From Athripsodes cinereus (lineage: Eukaryota; Arthropoda; Insecta; Trichoptera; Leptoceridae): 64,000 nt of DNA. Shown piece by piece: positions 1 through 12,550 of this stretch. Where the stretch lies: assembly GCA_947579605.1 (NCBI GenBank), contig OX388307.1:12873237-12937236 (forward strand), in the 5' to 3' direction. Position 1 is the stretch's first letter, and every line of letters begins with the position of its first letter. The notes under the pieces were generated by a model. The model was not told the origin of the DNA. It was given only the letters and a program-made list of their open reading frames with translations, and ran no database searches. A program made the translations under genes and the position numbers.

Positions 1-104
1 TTTATCCATCAACATTGTGTAAAGATTGATTACTTTTGATTCGAGGTATAATATATCCTGATTAATTTTTTAAGCTTTCAATCGGAATCGGGAAATCATG
101 AGTT

Positions 105-321
105 CAGCAGGGCTACTCTTGACAAAACTAAACACGATCTTAATCTAGTCTTGATCTTGATCATACGACGTACGAAGTGACTATTGGCCAAAAATACACG
201 CAAACCGATCGCGCGTTAGCGGTAGCGTGGTGTTTTTGACCATAGTCCCTTTGTGCGTCGTATGATCAAGATCAAGACTAGATTAAGATCGTGTTTAGTT
301 TTGTCAAGAGTAACCCTGCAG
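105..321. mobile_element. MITE-1: short non-autonomous element with long terminal inverted repeats
   Basis: The two halves are inverted copies of each other. A 57 bp block starting TACTCTTGACAAAACT (about 114-170) recurs as its exact reverse complement near the right end, and weaker complementarity extends the arms to roughly 97 bp, leaving a short GC-rich centre with GATCGCGCG. The outer ends read CAGCAGGG and CCCTGCAG. No coding capacity is present. Long arms with a short centre fit a MITE or fold-back element. I could not find a clean target duplication, so the exact ends and superfamily are uncertain. A decayed relative of the right half lies near 55.1 kb. Confidence 0.75.
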
Positions 322-347
322 AGCCTGTTGTTGATCAAATCCACTCT

Positions 348-382
348 TACGATAAAAGCATAACCGATATGCTTTTATCGTA
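348..382. repeat. Short perfect hairpin, 14 bp arms
   Basis: TACGATAAAAGCAT and its exact reverse complement are separated by seven bases. No poly(T) run, gene or promoter beside it suggests a role. It lies just outside MITE-1 and may be incidental or a remnant of another small inverted-repeat element. Confidence 0.6.
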
Positions 383-939
383 GGTACCGACCTATGAGGA
401 TGATTAGTGTTTATTTGCGTTTATTACATCCAAAAATTTATTTTATGAAATTAAATGAAAAAAATGAATTCGTCTATCGATGCAGACCAAAAATCTTGCA
501 AGAATTTTGAAAAGGTAGCAGTAAGGTATGCATATGCATGAATAGCGACTTCAAAGAATTGGGAGTGCTATAGAAGTCACCTAATTGTTTCTTTATTGTG
601 TTTCCAAGAGGAACCTAGCTGGCGAAGCAAGTAGTGAGATATTATTTTAACATCTGATTATTATTAATATTGTTTCTTATCATTGTACTATAACAATTTT
701 GTAGTCAATAAATATTTATTTTTATTATATTCCACTCATTGTGTTATGGTGTGATTCATATTATGCGATAAGACACTGATGTATTAGATTTTTATGGTCA
801 CAAATAAAAATACTTACATTAGTACCGTGCAATATCGATAAATATATTACAGATGCATACAACGTATATTTTTATCGCAATGAATCAATTAGAAAATGAA
901 AACACATTATCTTATCAGCTTTTAAAATACAAGAATTTG
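383..939. other. AT-rich stretch with no recognised gene
   Basis: No ORF, RNA gene or repeat is recognised. It contains ordinary AT-rich sequence with A/T homopolymers only. Confidence 0.6.
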
Positions 940-1085
940 TTCATTGTGTCGGTGTTTAGGTAGGAGAATTCCATAATGAAATTAAAAAGCAATTTTTTTC
1001 TATTATATGGTTTTTATTGAGAGAAAGATCTTTGGTCTTATAAGGAGATTGTCAATCTGGACATTTTCGGGAGATTGACAACGTC
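940..1085 (+). mobile_element. MITE-2, diverged copy
   Basis: The block beginning TGTGTCGGTGTTTAGG and running through AGAATTCCAT matches, in opposite orientation, the sequence at 41459-41503. The following segment (GAGAGAAAGATCTTTGGTCTTATAAG...) aligns with one arm of the palindrome at 41308-41458. The right end here also shows an imperfect inverted repeat around GAGATTGTCAATC / AGATTGACAACGTCC. It is an older copy of the same element, with no coding capacity. The boundaries are approximate. Confidence 0.55.
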
Positions 1086-1102
1086 CTTGTTTACAACACT
1101 AT

Positions 1103-1300
1103 TTAATTACAACAGTTTGTTTGCGTTTGAATAACACGTTCAATGGAAGCCTCCAGGATATCCATGAGGCGACGCCGGAGGCGGTGGACTGGATCCGAGG
1201 CTGTAGTTCTGATGCGACTGCTTTTTTGACCCAGCCCAAATTGGGTGAAGACACCTATATCACCGCCCACACGAAAAGTAAAGTAAGTAAGTAATAACAC
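1103..1300 (-). other. GC-richer 65-codon open stretch, possible transposon-derived coding fragment
   Basis: This block is clearly richer in GC than its surroundings and is open for the whole length on the minus strand. The reading frame includes GGDIGVFTQFGLGQ, HRLRRRLMDILEASIERV and a Cys-rich end. I do not recognise the family. Composition and an uninterrupted frame next to MITE-2 suggest a fragment of a mobile-element gene or 3' end. A chance ORF in a GC patch is the main alternative. No ATG, splice site or partner exon could be assigned with confidence. Confidence 0.3.
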
Positions 1301-1304
1301 GTGT

Positions 1305-3960
1305 TTTATTTATTTATTTTTTTTATATGCGGATAGATAAACATATTTGATACTAGATCATTCGGATAGATAAAATTTATAACTATACCAAAATTGAAAT
1401 ATCAAATAGTGACGGATTATCATAATATAATGTAGGTTCATTTTATGGAAATAAATACAAACTTTTTGAGTTGTACTATATATTTAATAATAGGTACAGT
1501 AACCTTGTTTCGACTTGCAAAGTATTTGTCAAACAGTTTTCGTAAATTAACATGGTGTTTCATAAAATAAACGTCAACTCAGTTAATTTAATGTAGGCTA
1601 TTATATAAACTACCTTCATAATTATTATGCAGAACCTTATGCAATATTCAATAGTCTACCTACGAGTATCTACAATCCAAAAATCTCATCAAATGTGTAC
1701 GGAGAAAACTTCACTTTCGTGATAGTCTCTCTACAAATGACTAAGAATATTTATTATGATTCATAAAATACGTATCGGTTTTTTATACTGAAATTTATAT
1801 AAATATATTGTTATTATACTATTCTCAGTATTCTGAATGCTTTTAGCTATCGAGGGATATCATTTGATTATTAAAATAAAGTCTCAAGATATCTACGATG
1901 TAACAATTTGAAGTATCACGTATTTCAATAATAGAAATAACATATTATTTGTGACATGTTTCTTGTTCTCAGCTAGTAATAGTAGTAAAGTAAATCTAGA
2001 TCCAGGAGTCTGACCTTAGGGCTAAGCTAAGTCGTCACACTTAAAGGTTCTTCTATAGGCTGATTTGGAAGGTTGGTTATGATTATGTATGTTGGCGTAA
2101 TGTAATTATTATACAAAGATTTTTATATGTGTACGTATAAATTCATAACCCATAGTTTTCAGTCATAATTGTAATATTATCTCATTTCATGTAAACGACT
2201 GATAAACAGACATAACATTCCATTTTTTTAATTTCAGTAGTTAATGCTTTCGAAAGCATATAAGAAGATATTTTGAGGAATGAAGTTAGCTACTTTTGAA
2301 AAGTCAATTTTTGTAGTCAAATACTTAATAAAAAAATGCGGAGAACATCAACACGCTTTTTAGAGAAAGTCAAGTATTAAGCGTTTATTTAGTAGATAGA
2401 TACTCATAAATAAAACTAATCCCGTATTACATATAACATTTCGAAGTAATAGCGGAAAAGTGAACAAGTCTTATTATTATATTTCAGAAATCTGAGATTA
2501 GATCCACTTCTTAAAAAGAAATACGAATATACACCTTATAATATTTTCTGTATGTAGGTCATGTCATAGCAGGCAGAGAAGCGTACCTATTCTTGTATTA
2601 CATTTCATATCAATACATGATTGTTATTAAATTTTCCATTGTATTTCGTTTATGGAGTAGCTTTTATCCTTTTTATTTATTTGATTTCTTTTTTACTATA
2701 TACCTCAAGACTACTACACGCGAGAAGGTGAACAATATAAATTCAATAACATGAACGGTCTTTGTAAATCCATGTTAAACCATTTTTGTAAGTTTATTTA
2801 ATCTTATGATATATAATAGATTGAAATGTAAGAGTTTCATTTTATTTTTATTAAACTCGTACTATTTGCGTTATGACTTGAAAATATTATATAAATTATA
2901 TTCTGATATATCTTAAAATACTACCAAATGTCTTATAACCAACGAACATAAATATCTACATACTAAAAAAAACAACATTATTAATAATTCATTCATTAAT
3001 CAAACCCCATCTGGTATTTTAGAAACATATGAATGAAAAATATAATTTCATTTCGATTCTATGCTTGTACTTATTATACTTCTTTATAGAAATTGATTTA
3101 TCAAAAGTTTAGATTGGAAACTCCTGGGATAAACTCGCTCATTATATATTTTTATATATACCGCGTTGAATGTGTATAATTTTTTTATTATTTTGTTATG
3201 ACACTATGTGCAATGAAGTTTATAATTTTTATTTTATTTTTCAAAATCAAGAGTTAGTCTTGAAGTTGTAAGTCAAGATGGAATAATTATACCATATGTA
3301 TCTTTAGTATCGCACATTAAGGACCATGTTGAAAATGCTACTGTTCAGAAGATGTCACAACGCTCTTGAGATGGTCACAAATCATTAAACGGCGTCATAT
3401 ATAAATATTGTTCAATTACTTATCCTTTTGTGCCACTAATCCAAAATCTGCTCGACTTTCGTTGTTCTAATAGTGGATATATTCATAATAAAAATACCTT
3501 TTAGATTATATTACATGTAATTGCATATTTATATTATAGTTAGAGTTTATTTTATATGAATTTTAGAGTATCCACTAAAGCTAATAGCTTTCCATTCCGC
3601 TGTGATAATTGATATATTTTTTTTACAAATATTTTAACAGCTGACTTCAAAACAATTTTTGAGTCAAATGTAAAACTGCTGGCGTATGGCGAAAATTTCC
3701 ATTTTTATAGGAGAAATTTAAATTTTTACCGCGTTTTCAAATGACATTTTCATCTGTTAAATGCGAACGGAATGGATAAGATGTGCTAAATGTTGGATTT
3801 AAAACATATCGAGTTGGAGTGAGTTTTTACAGAAAAAGAGTAATTTGCAATTATAATCGTAAGATAATTTTTATTCGTCGTAAAAAATGTAAAGTTATAT
3901 GTATGTACCTCATGGTGAAGTTTCAATTGAAGAAAAATTCTTATAAAATAAAACGTTTTG
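1305..3960. other. AT-rich non-coding stretch
   Basis: I see no gene, tRNA or named repeat here. Short ORFs (for example 60 codons at 3783-3965) have AT-driven composition (Lys, Ile, Tyr, Phe) and no family resemblance, and are taken as chance. Confidence 0.55.
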
Positions 3961-3989
3961 TTTAACCGAAATTTTACAAAATATAATAC

Positions 3990-4046
3990 AAATTAATTAT
4001 ATAAAATGTATTGGACACTGATGTAACCGTTTGCTGTGTAAAATAA
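3990..4046 (+). repeat. (AATA)n-type tail, probable retroelement 3' end
   Basis: TGCTGTGTAAAATAAATAAATAAATAA resembles the AATAAA-rich tails of non-LTR 3' UTRs elsewhere in the window (for example 10750-10778), but no upstream coding remnant is recognised. The element type is unresolved. Confidence 0.35.
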
Positions 4047-4247
4047 ATAAATAAATAATCTCAGAAATAACTTTCTTTGAATACCAGCTGATTGGTCATA
4101 TTCTTTTATCTTTTGTTAATGTTCCTGGCCGATTTTTCTGGATGTCAGATTTGAGATTATTTATCCTTGTATATTTTGATAACAATAAATACCTATTAAG
4201 AATGTAAAATTGTACATACCTACATACATTGTACTAGTATGTACTAT

Positions 4248-4382
4248 ATCATCATCATCATCATCATCGTCCTCAACGCTCCTCTCGGGAGCACAGGGCA
4301 GAAACCAGCCTCCTCCATTCAGAGCGTCTCTGTGCCAATTGCGTCACCTCTTTCCACGACATTCCTTGCGCTCTGATGTACT
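4248..4382 (-). mobile_element. RTE-like family C, 3' end fragment
   Basis: Read on the minus strand, this encodes a tail like SWKEVTQLAQRRSEWRRLV, followed by SAL and then a (GAT)n trinucleotide tail. It closely matches the plus-strand copy at 17195-17372, with only a few differences over about 120 bp. Short C-terminal ends of the form EWRRLVSA followed by a simple-repeat tail are typical of RTE-like and related non-LTR elements truncated at the 5' end during insertion. The clade is an inference; what is seen directly is two near-identical copies with the same simple-repeat tail. Confidence 0.65.
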
Positions 4383-7300
4383 ATATATTTTACGATAATA
4401 CTCTATTCACAATGTATCCGTATCATTTGTGTTCGCATCACGTGATTCAAGGACCTTTAAGCTTCATGAATAAACCTATTCAATACCCAATAATAATAAT
4501 AATAATGGATGACGAACAAATTGCTCCCTTTTCAAAATTTAACATTAATTTATTTATCAATTCCTGATGTGCAACCTAGCACATATAGGAGGGAGAGAGA
4601 TTTATTTTACAATTTTTTGCTGGCACCGCAAATTAATCGCTAAAATCTCTTAATTTGAATAAAACATTAGAGACATGAACGTTTTTTTATATTTAAATAC
4701 TAGCAGATAGTAGCACAATGAGCCGACTGTGAATTATAACCGAAACAAGAGGAAGAGAGGATTTATGAACCTCAATACAGTGAGTAGATATCTACGTAAC
4801 TACCACTACCTGTATCTGTACCTACTATATACCCCGTACCTTACAGGTAATAATATTGTGTAAGGTGGTTTGGTTGTCGGCCGTACAAAATATAATTATT
4901 ATTAAGTAGCTACATTTTATGTATGTTTTGTATCTTGTACTTAGACATGATACGTAATAATATATCATTACACTTTCCGAGTTTTCGAAATATTTTTATA
5001 AAATAAAGAGGCACATAGGTAACTATTATCGTGTAAAAAATTTATACTGTATTATGAATATATTAGATTGATAAGCAATTTAGACGATTGTGTATAAAAT
5101 GAAGAGAGCGAGATAACTTGCATGTCTGAAAATTACATGGATCTGGTATGTATTCAAAGACGAAGGAGTCCTTCACAAGTCATTTTATGAGTTTGATAAA
5201 CAGCATGGCCGTGATGAAGCGAAGATATTTTGCTAAGATAGGACTATACTGCTTTATCCATTCTGACTACACCGAATGTGACATGAAGGGATATTTATTT
5301 ATCTCTTGGTATATTCATCAATTAACTCAAATAGAAAAATGGTTAGTTTTATATTTTGAAATATACTTATGCACCAATCGTTAAGGATGTACATAAAGCG
5401 ATTAGATATATGAATATGTAGTATGATGGCAATTTAAAAAGAAATTGCTACTAATATTACCTTGTGAGTAATCTCCGCGGGATTTATGTGAGTTATTCGA
5501 GTATAAGAATGAGAGGAGAGAACCTTCCCAACTAGTTGACGATATCGATATATAAGTGCTGTACCTAAAGCTTTCTTGAAACTCTAAAGATTTTTATGCT
5601 CTTTCAAATCCTATTCCCCGCAATTGAGTTCTCCATCGTGCACAACTTCAGTTTTATTATTTAAATTACTTTTCTATTGTTCATTTTAAATAAGAGTTTA
5701 GATTTCCTCTCTTGACACAATATAACTTTATACATATAATTCTCTTATCGCGAAATCAAACAACGAGATGTCACCAATGTATGTACTTGTACGTAATGCA
5801 TGCTTCGGTGTGTTACAAAGTTGTGTGAAATCTGCATAGATAGTAGTGAGAAATTTATCAACATTGGTTAAGATACAGCATGAGACCACGCCAGGGAAAC
5901 TTAACTCTTAATGTTAAGAGAAGTCTCAGAGATAGCGGAGGTACTTGAAATGTTTATGGCGACAGAACTCTCAAAAAGACTAACTGCTTATACTTAGGAA
6001 CATTATAAAATATACGGGTTCAGATTAGCAGTCCGCTATTCAAAGATAGGTACATCTATATGTATATATTAGTAGTGTATAAATATACATTCAAGACAAT
6101 AAACACTAAGAACGTCATTATTTATCCTCAACTATGAATTACAGGAAGTACTTACAATTTATTGTTCTCGTGAAGCACACAGTTACCTTTATGAATGTTG
6201 AAGACGTAAAAGGAGTCATTTACCGATATACCTTAGAAGCCATTCGTGATAATTTCATTTAATTACACACACGAAGATGTAAAATTATAGTAGTTACCAA
6301 TGTGAATCATTTACATTATGTCTGTAAGACTACTCAGTTATGTAATGTACCTACCTATTGACCTGACTGTAATTTCCATACTAAATGATAATAATCATAA
6401 AAATTCTCGCTCTGCGTGTTAAATAATTCAATGAATGATTTAGTCCCTCTCAAAATAAGAAACTCACACTGATAGTATTTGAAGCTAATTACATAGTAAT
6501 ATCTTAGAAAATATGTACTATGTTATTTTATGAAATTGAATAAATTAATTTATTCGTATAAATAAGTTATATCCATGCGCTATGTATGATAACAGTATTT
6601 AGTTCAAATACCATTAATATTCTCCTACCATTTTATAGTTTGCCAAAAAATCGTGTGACAATTTTACCATGTTTTCTTTTTACGATAATAAAACCTTTTA
6701 AAACTTTCCACAGAAGTTAAGATTATTATATTGTACTTACAATAATTTATGATGATTACTTTGTCGGTTTTAAAACGTCTAGCGTCGAGCGAGCTCTTCA
6801 ACCATCAGAATATTGGAGGGATGGAATTACGTGCAACAACCCTTTCTGAGATAATGACTTGCTGTCTACAATACATACATATAATGCAGAAGTCATTGAG
6901 AATTTAATGAAATAATCTATCTATCTTCTCTACCAGTGGAGACAGTATTATATTCTATTTCGTCAGTTAACAGGCAATAACTTATCTACAAAATGCTATA
7001 AAAGTTTTATTTATGCTCAGTAGTCTAACTAACGTTTCATTTGTTGAAAAACTAACTTATTTTATTTATTTCTATTATTCTGCATCGTAAATATCAAGAC
7101 TATTAATTATTCTACTAAACAATGAAATATTATTTTATATGCTTTTTTCTCAAACAAACAAAGTTGTTCATATAAGGATAAATCTACGGAGCTTTTTTAT
7201 TTAGCATATCCATGGTTGAACAATTAGTATCACTTTGTCATGTTAAATATACATCCAGTCTTTAAGTTCCATAAATCATAATCATTTCTATTATGATTGT

Positions 7301-9112
7301 TTTTGTTGAATAATTCATATAAATAATATTTTCAATGTGTAACGAAATATAAACAAATCTTTTTTGTACCTACTTGCTAATGTCATTGATTCTTCGAAAA
7401 TAGACAGGCCAAATTGTACTCACAATACTTGAGCGTTTAGCACTAAAAGCAGCTCTTAATTGTAACATAATAAATTTTTATTTTGTTATATTGAAATATA
7501 TTATACATATTAAATATACTTGAAATACTAAAGTTGTTAAATATTATTGAATATCTCTGTAGGTAGAGTTTCTTTAAGTTTTCAACATTAGATATTCATT
7601 CGGGATAAAAAAGGTATCTTCTGACTAACCTGTCTATTGCCCTTACGAAAATATTTAATCTGGTAAATATGCAGAACATAAACACACTTTTGTTTTCATT
7701 TTTACCTATATTAGTTTCTTAGGTGAAAATCTTGAATTGATTTTCTTTTTGCTTGAAAAATTTCCGTGGTGAAAAAATATTTTTTTACAGACCCTAGTTT
7801 TTGGTAGCTAGGTATATTACGTATGTATATATGAAATGAAAGTATATTTTTATATCACAACTTACACAAGTTTAATTTTAGTTTCAGCTATTTATAACAA
7901 AGTAAAAATGTTAAAAATAGATATTGAGTTTTACAAATTAAACACCGAGAAGATATTTTTTGTTGATTTTCTCTTGTACGCTGTTTAAATTAAATTTGAT
8001 AATGTGTTGACATTTTAAATAAAAATATGAAATTATGAAGAAAATGTTCAAAAATCATAATTAGTGCCGCGATTATATAAAATTATGATTCTGAATGAGA
8101 AAAAATTCAGTCGTGTTTAAAAATAGCTTATATAATGTGCTGAATGTTCTGAAAAAAAAACCGTTTTTGGCATTCGTACGCATCATTTCCTTTTTCGCTG
8201 GTATAGGTATAAAGAATATATATATTCCACATAGTATTCCTATTTACTCTAATCATCGTCTACAAACAATAGGATGTATGGTACGTTGGCATAAATGTAT
8301 TCGAAAATATCATAAAAATATATATTCTATTTTGGAATCTTCAGCGTTATTTGAATATTAAGCAAGATAAAAGTATTGAAATTTTGTCCTGAAAGAATTT
8401 CCGGTGCGTTTCAACTTTTGTAACTCGCATTTTTTGGCAAGAAGGCGATATTGTGTCGTAATCAAATTCCATTTTGGGGATCCGCATTTGTTTACCGTCT
8501 ATGGTCGGTTGGAATAATTCCGACAGAATAAATAACAATATTGTAAAAATCTTTTATTCAACTTGAAGGCCGACAAGAAATATGTTATTATAATGCTATA
8601 CACATATACCCTTTATTTTATTCATACAATACATAAAAATATGTATATATCTACATACAAACATATCCACATACCTATTAACAATCGTATCCGAAATACA
8701 ATACGCAATAAAGCCGATTATTAAATTGTATACGTTATTATTTTAGCGAGAAAAAAAGACAGCAAGATAAGACAAATAAAATATAGGAAACAAATTCGTA
8801 TACACAAATTACGTAAATTATGTAAAGCTACATTTTATTTCCATATATGTATCATCGCTATATATGATTATGGATGTGTGTAAGTAGGTACATAGATATA
8901 CGTGCAAATAAAAAAATACTCTTAAAATTCAATATCTATTTGTCTTCGTATACTATGATATTTTTTCGTCAGCGTCTTGAGTTCCTAGTCGAATGTTTCA
9001 AAGCTCTACCTTAAACCAACCCGTAATTTTCGTTCTTACGCAGGTACCTGTTTAAAAAATCAACATTATTACGTTTATACTAGATTTCAGTAAATTTCTT
9101 TCGTTTCAAAAT
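4383..9112. other. Long AT-rich non-coding stretch
   Basis: No gene, RNA gene or clear repeat family is recognised across this 4.7 kb. There are short palindromes (for example CTCTTAATGTTAAGAG near 5907) and homopolymers. Short ORFs at 5148-5384 and 8095-8361 lack motifs and look like chance openings. Confidence 0.5.
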
Positions 9113-9180
9113 AGTTGACAAGCGCCCTTGAGGTGGATTTTTTTCACATAAATCATCCAAATAATAATAAATAATATAAA
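9113..9180 (+). mobile_element. Family F 3' end, short relic
   Basis: GCGCCCTTGAGGTGGAT followed by ATAAATCATCCAAA matches the 3' end seen at 62262-62330, and an ATA-rich tail follows. Only about 70 bp remain. It is assigned by resemblance to the other family F copies. Confidence 0.5.
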
Positions 9181-10300
9181 CCTCTTCGTGAATATCATAT
9201 AATTTACAAACTTACATTTTTTTCGGTAAACCTCGTTTATAATAGACACTTTAATGGGGTAGATAGTTAAAATATTGGAATTTTCAGACCCTTTAAAAAT
9301 GCGAACGTGTAAGTAGTAAATGAACAACAGCGCCATCAAGAAGAATAATTGGTAACTTTATTAAAAGGTTACCAAACTGTGAAAATTGTGCACTTTCACA
9401 CCATTGACCAGTGATAGTTTATCTCTCTTTTAATGGCCTTTTTGTGCAACGGAGAGATTCAACATCCATTAACTATATCAACAAAAATATTTCCTTCTTA
9501 TTACTAGGTATGTAGAGAGTGAAATATCCTACACTAGACATCTTAATGACTGGTTGAATTCAAGATTGGTATTTTTCCATCGTAACCTACATGAGTTAAT
9601 TATTATTTCATAATTTCTTCACTGCACTGCTTCAACCCAGTTAATTTTTTTTATTATAATGAAAATATGTAAGTTGAGCATGAAGGTTCATGCGGGGTTA
9701 ATATAAACTTTTATTCTTCCTGTTTGTATATATGTAGAACTGTAGGTACATTACGTATGATGATTAAAGTCATTTATGTATTTTTTTTTTCAAATATAGC
9801 CTACGTTTGAAACACCTGTCGTGGAGCAGAAATGTTAATTAAACTCCTTCCACGTTCAAATATACTGGAATTACACTTAAAATATTCATGATTACACTTA
9901 TATACTTTACTTAGTTTTCGCGAGGCCCTATACATATGAATGTAGGTGTGTATGTCTTCACCCTTATGTGTCGTCCCTCTATATGCTTTTGCTTTATTAT
10001 TATATTTTCGTACTAAAATTAAACTTTGACTAGTTTAAATGTTTCAGGAGGCGGTTTAAATGTGGTTGAAATGAAAAAAAAAATGATATTCTCAAATAAA
10101 ACATGTTTCTAAAGGTGATTGTATTAACTATACCTTCAACAGGTATAATATTAAACGTTTTTTCGAATTACTTAGTGTTTTATAAAAAAAACCTATACTT
10201 AAATGGTATGAAATTTTCTATTACCCTTTCATCAGGATATTTCTAAAAGTTTTAGCTCGTTCATAATTTCCAGATTTTTTTAGTTTATATCTCTTTCCTA
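9181..10300. other. AT-rich non-coding stretch
   Basis: Nothing recognisable; no ORF with family resemblance and no repeat matching the named families. Confidence 0.5.
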
Positions 10301-10305
10301 TTAGA

Positions 10306-10778
10306 AAATTAATAATATTAACTTACTTATTGCTTACGCATGAGTAATAAGTTAATATTATTTTCTTTATAGCACAGAGCGGGACAGAGAAGAATTCTCC
10401 AGAGTGATCATCAACGTCGGGGGGATTTGATACGGCACTGATAGAGATTCATATAATGTTCACAAACAGCATTGTAAAATATAGGCAAAACACAATATTA
10501 TAAATAGGCAATAAATCAAGGATCAATAATTGAGCAGTAAGTATATTTGGTTATTCTATTGATTTTTTTTTTTTACATAATTTACTCTATTCTATTGTAA
10601 TTGTTGTTTGTTGATTTATCTGTTGTGTTTAGTTATGTATGTTTGTAGAGCACATGAGGGTAATATAGGGATCTTCACTGGTTTGCTTATTGCTAAATAT
10701 GTTATAGACCATTGTATTTTTTGTATCAACTGTATGTATCCTGTAAAATTGAAATAAATAAATAAATAAATAAATAAT
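10306..10778 (+). mobile_element. Probable non-LTR or other retroelement 3' remnant ending in (AATA)n
   Basis: An AT-rich inverted repeat (AATAATATTAACTTACT pairing with AGTAATAAGTTAATATTATT) at 10306-10362 is followed by a GC-richer patch (AGCACAGAGCGGGACAGAG...) and, after about 350 bp, by a T-rich stretch ending in GAAATAAATAAATAAATAAA. A composition step plus a tandem AATA tail resembles an old non-LTR 3' end. No protein motif can be read, so this is a weak call. Confidence 0.35.
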
Positions 10779-11479
10779 CGATGAAAACTTTTGAAGGTTT
10801 TATATGTAGGTTTGATAATTATTATAAGTCAGTAGGAAATAAGCAAAAAATAATATTTTGAACAAGATAAATGGCGTGTCACATAATAAAAGTTCTTGAA
10901 AACGGGTGTTATGAATGTTTAGTGTCAGTAGAGCAACCGAGGAATGTAAGTCTATATAAAAAAAGTTAGGATTAACGACGTGTAAAGAATTTAAAGTAGT
11001 CAATATGTTGAAATGTAAGAAAGAAGGTCGCAACACTGAATTAGCAATTTTGTGTCAATTTACAAGGGTAAGAACAATAAATTAAATGAAATAATGAACA
11101 TTGTAAAAGTAGGTTGTACGTTTTGTTTATACACTTTTATCTTAATTTTGTTAACACTAAATTTAAAATCTTAGTTACCTACCTATATATAATGTGAGGT
11201 GTAAATTAGTTAGTAGGTTAAATATTTTTTGTTAAAATTATGATATATTTTAAGTATATTCAAATTTGTATGATTATGTTATATTTTCAAAAAACATTTA
11301 ATTTCGTAAATGAATGAATAAATAAATACTATTATTTTCTTCACTTGAATGCGACGATAAGCTAAATGTAATGAAGTCATTTTATAAATAACTTTGTACA
11401 TTAAAATTACCTTAAAATTAACATTTAGATCAACTTTTTGATACAACATTTTAACGATGCTTAGCTGGAATATCAAATG
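10779..11479. other. AT-rich non-coding stretch
   Basis: No gene or repeat recognised. A 78-codon minus-strand opening at 10800-11036 has no family resemblance. Confidence 0.5.
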
Positions 11480-11773
11480 AGTAAATTTTCGATCTATATC
11501 TATATTCTATCTATACCCTCACGCCGTGTCCCAAGTGGGGTAGGCAGAGAGAACGGAACGCCAAACAGATCTATCTTTACACACTTCCTTCGCTTCCTCC
11601 ACATTCATACAGTTCCTCATACACGCACGTCGGTTCCTCTTACTCAACACGCGGCCGTCCTTGAGAATTGTCCGAGATCCACGTAGTCAAGCCACGTGGT
11701 TCTCGGACGCCCGCGTTTCCTCACACCCTTTCTTTCAGATTTCGAAATATCAATAATTTCAGTAAATTTTCGA
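11480..11773 (-). mobile_element. RTE family A copy 1, 5'-truncated, with target duplication
   Basis: On the plus strand the copy starts with a (TATC)-like tail, then CCTCACGCCGTGTCCCAAG and GTGGGGTAGGCAGAGAGAAC, which is the reverse complement of the RTE protein end LSAYP followed by the stop. Inward it continues as the reverse complement of the ACMRNCM and GRPR-type coding region. The 13 bp direct repeat AGTAAATTTTCGA at 11480-11492 and 11761-11773 flanks the fragment and is taken as the target site duplication. The coding remnant has frame damage. The insertion is severely 5'-truncated, as is usual for RTE elements. Confidence 0.75.
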
Positions 11774-11829
11774 AACAATAAATAATAAAAAAATAGAGTT
11801 TAATTTCATGAAAGAAATTGATGATGTCC

Positions 11830-12300
11830 TTTCTCCTTTGGCGCAGAGTATGTTTGGCAGGTATGCCCCTTATGAGAGGGTTTAATGTTTCCACAACATG
11901 CAAGCACTGGAGACTATCTGCTTCGCGCCCTCTGAACGCCTAATAATACGTCTGTGGACACCTCACCTCAGTTTTCTGGTTTTCACCAATTTGTAAATAT
12001 ATTTTGGCATTTATGGTTTATTACTTTCATTGCTATTCTTGTCTTACTTTTGTTTCATGCTTTTTAAGTTATATTATTTTTTAAATAATTTTCTGAATCT
12101 TCAAAAGGGTCACTGAAGAGAAAATAAGTATGAAAAATTCCCACGACGGCGCTTTTGGCCAGCTGGCCCTTCAGGCCTGTCAATGGCTCACCCGTGAGGA
12201 TAAGTTTGGTTTGCATGTGTGGATAAATAGTGGTCTATCACTCCTGAGATATCTGGATGAGAGGTGGGTCTCTCTTCAATGATGATCTCCTAGTCACCTG
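11830..12300. other. GC-richer unassigned fragments
   Basis: Two patches, about 11832-11985 and 12130-12300 (including GGCCAGCTGGCCCTTCAGG), are less AT-rich than the background. Short peptides can be read (for example NVSTTCKHWRLSASRPLNA on the plus strand ending in a stop) but no family is recognised. These are probably mobile-element remnants, called only by composition. Confidence 0.3.
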
Positions 12301-12417
12301 AGTCGTTTATGTGGAATTGATTATTAGTTTTTGTATTATTAGTTTTTTCTTGAAATAATTATTATCATAGTAAATAAGGATATTATTGCTTATTTATTTC
12401 TAAATAAACCTAAATCT

Positions 12418-12550
12418 TCTTTGTTGTCGGTCCCTCAGTGCTGAGGATCGTGACCATCATTTGTATAGGTGTGCACAAAATGCTTCCAGCGATTTCGATC
12501 TTCCGCTCTTCGCAGCGCCTCATGCAAGGTCCCCCCCGTAGCCCCCTTCA
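12418..12550 (-). mobile_element. Family D: C-terminal tail of a non-LTR-like protein
   Basis: The minus strand reads GGTLHEALRRAEDRNRWKHF, then VHTYTNDGHDPQH and a stop. The AEDRNRW segment is the kind of Glu-Asp-Arg...Trp block found near the C-terminus of RTE-like and related non-LTR proteins (compare EWRRLVSAL and RRKWRSILSAYP in families C and A). No simple-repeat tail is evident. The clade is not assigned, and this is the only clear copy in the window. Confidence 0.5.
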
